Source of the DNA: an uncultured Collinsella sp.
Lineage (GTDB): Bacteria; Actinomycetota; Coriobacteriia; Coriobacteriales; Coriobacteriaceae
DNA length: 64,000 nucleotides
Direction of reading: 5' to 3'
Assembly: GCA_900546115.1 (NCBI GenBank)
Contig: URBQ01000008.1
Span: 1-64,000 of the forward strand
The translations under genes were made by a program, and so were the position numbers. Below, in pieces: positions 59,174-64,000 of this stretch; within the stretch, counting starts at the first letter, position 1, and every line of letters begins with the position of its first letter. The notes under the pieces were generated by a model, which had not been told where the DNA came from, ran no database searches, and saw only the letters and a list, made by a program, of their open reading frames with translations.

Positions 59174-61366
59174 TTATGAAGCGTCGGCGGCTATGTGCGC
59201 AAGCGCCTCAATGAGTTCCTGCGAGCTCACGGGCTTACTCAGGTGCGCATTCATGCCCGCCTCGCGCGAGAGCCTACGGTCGTCGGCAAAGGCATTGGCG
59301 CTCACGGCGATGATCGGCGTGGTCGCGGCATCCTCGCGATCGAGTGCTCGAATCCGACGCGTGGCCTCAAGGCCATCGATGCCAGGCATCATGATGTCCA
59401 TCAACACCACGTCGTACTCGCGCGGCGCACTCGCGGCAAACGTCTCGACGGCAGACTCGCCATCCTTCACATGCGTCGCGATGGCACCGGCACGGTCGAG
59501 CGTAAACTGTGCAATCTCGGCATTCAGGTCGTTATCCTCTACGAGCAAAACACGCAGGCCCTGGAGCGCGTCGCTGTCGCCCGCACCCACGCGTGCTGCC
59601 TGGGGAATCTCGGAGCGCTCGCACTTCTCAAGCGGCAGGCGGATGGTAAACGTCGTCCCCTGCCCCAAGGCACTCGTAAAGCTCATGGTTCCGCCCATAA
59701 GCTCGACCAGCTGCTTGGCAATAGACGCGCCCAGACCAGTTCCCGATGAAGCGCCTTCCACCTGTTGTTCCTCGCGAGTAAACGGCTCGTAGAGGTGCTG
59801 CTGGAACTCCTCGCTCATACCAATACCGTTATCGGCGATCGTGTATTCATAGACGGGGACGCCGTCCACCGGCTCCACCTCGCGGCACGTCAGGCGAACA
59901 TAGCCGCCCCGGCGGTTGTACTTGACGGCATTGCCGGCAATATTGACCAACAAGCGCTTGAGGTGCGTTACGCTCGCCCGTGCATAGGGATGATCAAGAG
60001 CCTGTTGGTCGCAGATAATTGTCACCAGACGCTCCTCGGCCTGGCGCTCAAGAATATCGCGCACCTCACGGGTGAGAACCACCAAATTTGTGGGCACGAG
60101 CTCCAGATCGACCTGCCCGCTCTCCAGGCGACTCATATCGAGCGCCTCGTTCGCAAGGTCGAGCAGCAGCCCCGACGCCGTCCAAATCTTTGAGCGGCAC
60201 TCGGTCTGCTTTTGCAAGTTGTCCGCGTTGGCATCGCCCACCTCGACCATACCGCGAATGCCGTTAATGGGCGTGCGCAGGTCGTGGCTCATACGGCGCA
60301 GAAACTCCGTCTTTGCAGAGTTGGCAGACGAGGCTTCGCGCGCTGCCTTTGCCAGCTTGTCGCCATAGTTGCGCTCCTGCTGCAACAGGTCGGTCAAGTG
60401 TTGGTGCTCGGCACGGCGGCGCATCATCACAACAGCAGCCATGGCGCCGCCGTAGAGCGCCAACACGCTGGCAACAACAGCAGCGACGGTCTCGAAGTAA
60501 CGCCGCGCGGGGGCATAGGTGTACACGTAGAAGTTGCGCGCTTTACCAAATGTGCCCAGATACCACTCGCCGTTGGCGTTGACCAATCTGACCCTACCAG
60601 CCAGGCACCGCTCCTTGATACCGTCGACAATGACGGCATCCGTCGCAGGCAAATCGAACACGCCCGACATGGTGGGCTCGACAGCGTTGGTCGCAACGAC
60701 CTTGCCATCATTTTCGATCACGATATTGCCGCTATCGATGGTCTCGTAACCATCGAGCAAGCTCTGCAACTTGAGCGTATTGCTCGCGACCGCCTTAGCG
60801 CTCTGGTGCCTCACCGCGACAACGATGCCCTCGCCGTCCCGCCGGGCCACGCAGCCAATGTCTGCGACCGAATCATCCGCAAGCGTAATGCGAGCGGTAT
60901 AGGACTTAAGCGGATGGGCCGCTACTTCCAGCACGGGCGTCTCTGTAAGATATGCGGCAAGCGACTCGTAGCCCACGTTATCCGTCGATGACTCGGACAC
61001 CAAGTTACCCGATGTGTCCGTCACAATCAGCGCCGTCACGTTGAACTGATCGGCATATTGCTCCAGTGTGGCGTTATCCGCCGAGGCATCGCGCTCCATA
61101 TCGCGCGCTACCTCTCCGGCAATCTCCATAACGCGAATCAGGTTTTTGGTCGCATAGGCGCTATTAAACGCATCGTAGGAAAGGCTCTGTGTCGCCACGT
61201 AATCGACAACGTCGGAAAAGCGCTGCTCGGCTTGGGCCGTCGTGTAACCGTAGCTCATCGCGCCAGCAGCAGCCGAGAGTGCTATCCCCAACAGGGCGGC
61301 GAGGAGCCATGCCAGGGCCGAACGGTCGCCCCGTTTCTCTGTGGTGTGGTCGGGTGCATCGATCAC
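59174..61366 (-). CDS. hybrid sensor histidine kinase
   Basis: 730 residues from GTG 61366 (GGAGGG upstream), overlapping the stop of the solute-binding lipoprotein by 4 bp. Two membrane helices (about 17-40 and 288-315) flank an extracytoplasmic sensor of about 245 residues. It has a double-Cache-like look (TALIVTDTSGNLVSES, YLGTFGKARNFYVYTYAP). HisKA has His361 (MSHDLRTPING); the ATPase domain has GNAVKYN and DNGIGM. The receiver domain has Asp657 (LMDIMMPGIDG). No Hpt or response regulator nearby. Coupling to the lipoprotein suggests it senses that protein's ligand state. Confidence 0.93.
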   Translation of the reverse strand: MIDAPDHTTEKRGDRSALAWLLAALLGIALSAAAGAMSYGYTTAQAEQRFSDVVDYVATQSLSYDAFNSAYATKNLIRVMEIAGEVARDMERDASADNATLEQYADQFNVTALIVTDTSGNLVSESSTDNVGYESLAAYLTETPVLEVAAHPLKSYTARITLADDSVADIGCVARRDGEGIVVAVRHQSAKAVASNTLKLQSLLDGYETIDSGNIVIENDGKVVATNAVEPTMSGVFDLPATDAVIVDGIKERCLAGRVRLVNANGEWYLGTFGKARNFYVYTYAPARRYFETVAAVVASVLALYGGAMAAVVMMRRRAEHQHLTDLLQQERNYGDKLAKAAREASSANSAKTEFLRRMSHDLRTPINGIRGMVEVGDANADNLQKQTECRSKIWTASGLLLDLANEALDMSRLESGQVDLELVPTNLVVLTREVRDILERQAEERLVTIICDQQALDHPYARASVTHLKRLLVNIAGNAVKYNRRGGYVRLTCREVEPVDGVPVYEYTIADNGIGMSEEFQQHLYEPFTREEQQVEGASSGTGLGASIAKQLVELMGGTMSFTSALGQGTTFTIRLPLEKCERSEIPQAARVGAGDSDALQGLRVLLVEDNDLNAEIAQFTLDRAGAIATHVKDGESAVETFAASAPREYDVVLMDIMMPGIDGLEATRRIRALDREDAATTPIIAVSANAFADDRRLSREAGMNAHLSKPVSSQELIEALAHIAADAS

Positions 61367-62232
61367 GACAGGCCCTCCATATTCAAAAAGGGCGAAGGGT
61401 CATCAAAATACTTTGACACCAGGCGCTCCATGGTGCCATCGGCAAGCATTTCTTGGTAGGCATGGGTGAGCTTAACGTCGATGTCGCGTGTGTCGTTGAT
61501 ATCGAAAGCGGTGCCCAAACCAACCTCTAGCAGCGGCTCAGACAAAATGCGATACGTCACGCCATAGTCTTTTTCGTAGGTGAGCAGCGAGGACTCATGT
61601 GTGGCGATGGCGTCGACCAGGCCCTCGACAAGCGCCGGGTTCAAGTACGAGCGGTCCGAAAAGCTGTAGAGCTCCTTGATTTGTGGAACGTTTTCATTGG
61701 TGTGATTGAGCAGAATCGATTCGGGCTTGGTGGTGGACTGGACCGCCACGACCTTACCCTCAAGATCGGCGAGCGTGTAGATATCGCTTTCGGGGTCGAC
61801 GGCAACCACCTGTCGACTCGCAAGGTACGGGCCGGCCCAGCGATATTCGTTTTCGCGGCCCGTCATACTAAAGCTGCCCATGACGCAATCGAGCTCACCG
61901 CTCGCCAGCAGTTCTTTCTTCTTTTCCCAGTCGATCAGCTGGTATTTTGGCTTGTAACCGATGCGGGCCAAAGCCTCGGTCAAAATCTCGACATCCAGGC
62001 CGACAATATTGCCGTACTCGTCGCTATACACAAACGGCGGATAGAGATCGCTGCCGACGTTGAGTGTCTTAAGGCCGTCATCTTTGACCTGCGAGGCGAC
62101 CGGGTTTTCTAATGCAGACGTCGAGGCCCCGTCATTCGACCCGGAACAGCCAGCTATCGCCACGACAAAGGCGCTCACCACTGCAAGCGCAACAAACAGC
62201 GATATGGCAACCGAGCGACAAGGTCTTTTCAT
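61363..62232 (-). CDS. solute-binding lipoprotein, SBP_bac_3 family
   Basis: 289 residues from ATG 62232 with GGAGC. A basic n-region and hydrophobic core end in a lipobox AIAGC, so Cys is lipidated. The mature protein carries LYPPFVYSDEYGNIVGLDVE and QLIDWEKKKELLASGELDCV, typical of amino-acid-type periplasmic binding proteins. The gene overlaps the hybrid kinase by 4 bp and no ABC permease is nearby. This favours a sensory binding protein over a transporter component. The ligand is unknown. Confidence 0.9.
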   Translation of the reverse strand: MKRPCRSVAISLFVALAVVSAFVVAIAGCSGSNDGASTSALENPVASQVKDDGLKTLNVGSDLYPPFVYSDEYGNIVGLDVEILTEALARIGYKPKYQLIDWEKKKELLASGELDCVMGSFSMTGRENEYRWAGPYLASRQVVAVDPESDIYTLADLEGKVVAVQSTTKPESILLNHTNENVPQIKELYSFSDRSYLNPALVEGLVDAIATHESSLLTYEKDYGVTYRILSEPLLEVGLGTAFDINDTRDIDVKLTHAYQEMLADGTMERLVSKYFDDPSPFLNMEGLS

Positions 62233-62327
62233 CGAGCTCCAGACAATCCTGTTTACAGACTCAAGAGCAAAGATATTAGCAGACAAAACCGCGCTTGCGC
62301 TCAATGGTTACAGATGCTTTACCCATA

Positions 62328-62361
62328 CGGGGCCTTCCGGCCAATCTGGCAGACGGCCCCG
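62328..62361. terminator. possible terminator between PatB and the lipoprotein gene
   Basis: CGGGGCC (62328-62334) and GGCCCCG (62355-62361) are complementary around a 20 nt loop. No T run follows, so support is weak. Confidence 0.35.
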
Positions 62362-62375
62362 CATGCAGCGCTCAC

Positions 62376-63590
62376 TTACTGTGCATTAAAAACGTAGCGG
62401 TCCAGGCGGTCGCACGCCTCCCTTACACGCGAAAGCGGCAGCGCCAGATTCACGCGAATGTGACAGGGTCCGTGGAACGGACGGCCGTCCTGATAGCCCA
62501 CGCCCACACGCGCGCCCTCGTCGAGTAGCCACTGAATATCGCGCCCATGCACACGGCACCACTCCGTGCAGTCCAGGAACACCATATAGGTGCCCTGCGG
62601 GCGCGAATAGGACACGCCCTCAAAATGCTCGTCCACGTAATTGCAAAAGTAGTCAATGTTGCCCTCGATAACCTCGTTGAGCTCATCCACCCACTCGTAG
62701 CCCTGCGGCTGATAGGCGCCAATGAGCGCATGCATCGAGAGGACGTTCATCTCGTTGTAGTGGGTCTTGTTGGACACGGCGCACACGCGGTCGCGCAGCG
62801 TCTCGTTGTAGATGATGTGGTAGCTGCCGACCAGGCCAGCCAGGTTAAACGTCTTGCTGGGCGCATAAAGGGCAACCGTGCGCATGCGGGCATCCTCACT
62901 CACCGACTGCGTCGGAATGTGCTTGTACCCGGGACGGATGATATCGGACCAAATCTCATCCGAGATCACCACGCAATCGTGCTGGCGATAGACGCCCATG
63001 GCGCGTTCGATCTCGTCGCGTTCCCACACGCGACCGCAGGGATTGTGCGGCGAGCAGAAGACGGCGGCATGGATGCGGTTTTGTGCGAGCTTGCACTCCA
63101 TGTCCTCAAAGTCCATGCGCCACACGCCCTGATCGTCGAGCTTAAGCGGGCTGTGGACAATGCGATAGCCCGCGGCTTCGATAGACTTGGTAAAGCCGAT
63201 GTAGGTGGGGCTGTGGACCAGCACCGCGTCACCGGGCTGCACATAGGCGCGCAACGTCGATACAACGCCGCCCAGCACACCGTTTTCATAGCCAATATGC
63301 TCAGGCGCCAGGCCCTCAACGCCGTTACGACGGCTCTGCCACTCGATGATGCGATCGAAGTACTCGGCGCGTGGATCAAAGTAGCCAAACATAGGGTGCT
63401 GAGCACGTTGAATGATGTGCTCCTGGACCGTGGGCACCGTGGCAAAGTTCATATCCGCCACCCACATCGGGATGCGGTCGAAGCCCTCATCGGGCACGTT
63501 TGGCGCTATACCGGGGATCTCGCCCCAGGAGTCAACGGCGATGGCATCCATGCCGTGGCGGTCGATAAGCGAGGTAAAGTCGTATTTCAT
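62376..63590 (-). CDS. PatB/MalY-type pyridoxal-phosphate C-S lyase
   Basis: 404 residues from ATG 63590 with GGGAG. FDRIPMWVADMNFATVP, ENGVLGGVVSTLRAYVQPGD, CSPHNPCGRVW, VISDEIWSDI and the Schiff-base lysine in YAPSKTFNLAGL are the family motifs. These fold-type I enzymes split cystathionine or cysteine conjugates to pyruvate, ammonia and a thiol; some members double as regulators (MalY). Hydrogen sulfide or thiol release from cysteine conjugates is a reasonable expectation in a gut species. Confidence 0.92.
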   Translation of the reverse strand: MKYDFTSLIDRHGMDAIAVDSWGEIPGIAPNVPDEGFDRIPMWVADMNFATVPTVQEHIIQRAQHPMFGYFDPRAEYFDRIIEWQSRRNGVEGLAPEHIGYENGVLGGVVSTLRAYVQPGDAVLVHSPTYIGFTKSIEAAGYRIVHSPLKLDDQGVWRMDFEDMECKLAQNRIHAAVFCSPHNPCGRVWERDEIERAMGVYRQHDCVVISDEIWSDIIRPGYKHIPTQSVSEDARMRTVALYAPSKTFNLAGLVGSYHIIYNETLRDRVCAVSNKTHYNEMNVLSMHALIGAYQPQGYEWVDELNEVIEGNIDYFCNYVDEHFEGVSYSRPQGTYMVFLDCTEWCRVHGRDIQWLLDEGARVGVGYQDGRPFHGPCHIRVNLALPLSRVREACDRLDRYVFNAQ

Positions 63591-63704
63591 GCTGAGCTCC
63601 CGTGCAAAGCGGATTGGTTCGGTAGGCGTTATTGTCCACCAGAACGGGCGGCTTTGATACGGGTTTTGGGGTTGAATTTGATCGGGGCGTGGGCGCCGTG
63701 GTGG

Positions 63705-64000
63705 TTAGCTTTGAGCCTTGCTGACGTCTACCACGGAAAGCTGCGCCCCGTCGACCGCAAACGATATATCGAGCCCAGCATAGGCCAAGTGGTAGACGCG
63801 ATCGGGCTCGTGCTTGCTGCCCGCGCGGCGCGGATCCTGGCGAAGGACCTCGATTAAGCCAGGCAACTTTGCGGGCGGGACCTTGTCTTGCAGCGCCTGT
63901 GGAAACTCAACATCAAGCTCTTGCCACGGAGTGTCCTCAATCCAGCCGCCCGTCGCATCCGGGTGACAGTCCGCAAACGGAATGTAGGGCTTGATGTCGT
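63705..64000 (-). CDS. trmO: TrmO (tRNA t6A37 N6-methyltransferase), C-terminal part
   Basis: Only the last 97 residues are in the window; the gene continues beyond the right edge (first full codon at 63998). DIKPYIPFADCHPDATGGW and GLIEVLRQDPRRAGSK match the C-terminal half of TrmO/TsaA, which adds a methyl to N6-threonylcarbamoyladenosine-37 of some tRNAs using SAM. The SAM-binding beta-barrel is outside. The stop is TAA at 63705-63707. Confidence 0.85.
   Translation of the reverse strand, partial: DIKPYIPFADCHPDATGGWIEDTPWQELDVEFPQALQDKVPPAKLPGLIEVLRQDPRRAGSKHEPDRVYHLAYAGLDISFAVDGAQLSVVDVSKAQS

Overview
The window looks like a chromosomal segment of a gut coriobacterium, most likely Collinsella or a close relative (Actinomycetota). 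This is an inference from the GC-rich coding sequence, the bile salt hydrolase-type gene, surface proteins ending in LAATG plus a hydrophobic tail, and -10 promoter boxes of the form TACAAT or GACAAT. I saw no rRNA, tRNA, CRISPR array, integrase, transposase or phage module. The genes are mostly housekeeping and transport functions, packed tightly on both strands, and about 56 protein genes are called.

Layout. 0.15-9.2 kb: an aminotransferase fused to a helix-turn-helix domain, with an operator array in front; a LysR/DMT-exporter divergent pair; Kup potassium uptake; a bile salt hydrolase-type enzyme; a peptide deformylase relative lacking the catalytic Glu; a purine permease. 9.4-13.3 kb: two tandem paralogous cell-surface beta-helix proteins duplicated with their leaders and terminators. 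13.5-18.8 kb: an esterase, a uracil/xanthine permease, and a HAD phosphatase, LysR and MetE-like methyltransferase run. 18.9-21.0 kb: a TPP riboswitch controlling thiM, a thiamine-binding protein and thiE. 21.2-26.8 kb: a patatin and two related cyclic-di-GMP proteins. 26.9-29.8 kb: an iron-sulfur/flavodoxin-like reductase, an ArsC-fold protein without its cysteines, a CobW GTPase and TrmL.

29.8-36.8 kb: two AAA-type ATPases, a UvrA paralogue without the UvrB-binding domain and a TetM-like translation GTPase, punctuated by three copies of a palindromic repeat. 37.0-46.4 kb: GNAT, RsmJ, small membrane proteins, RlmA, a MATE exporter, a second LysR/EamA pair, Ung, an SDR and a VUT-family transporter with a possible preQ1-type leader. 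46.5-50.7 kb: release factor 3 and a GntR-ABC transporter operon separated by a strikingly regular repeat array. 50.7-55.5 kb: a 180 bp inverted-repeat element, an EamA transporter, a methyltransferase, a ClC channel, a LOG-family protein and a potassium channel. 55.7-62.2 kb: two hybrid histidine kinases with solute-binding-type sensors, facing each other around a flavoprotein. 62.4-64.0 kb: a PatB/MalY-type C-S lyase and the C-terminal end of TrmO.

The most unusual content is intergenic. Several arrays consist of a short motif repeated at constant spacing, usually in alternating orientation: 15-mers every 31 bp at 21.04 kb, 15-mers every 40 bp exactly at 48.26 kb, and GACTAGTC every 27 bp at 55.59 kb. 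Other palindromic repeats share a GGGAC-type core and in two cases supply the stop codon of the neighbouring gene.
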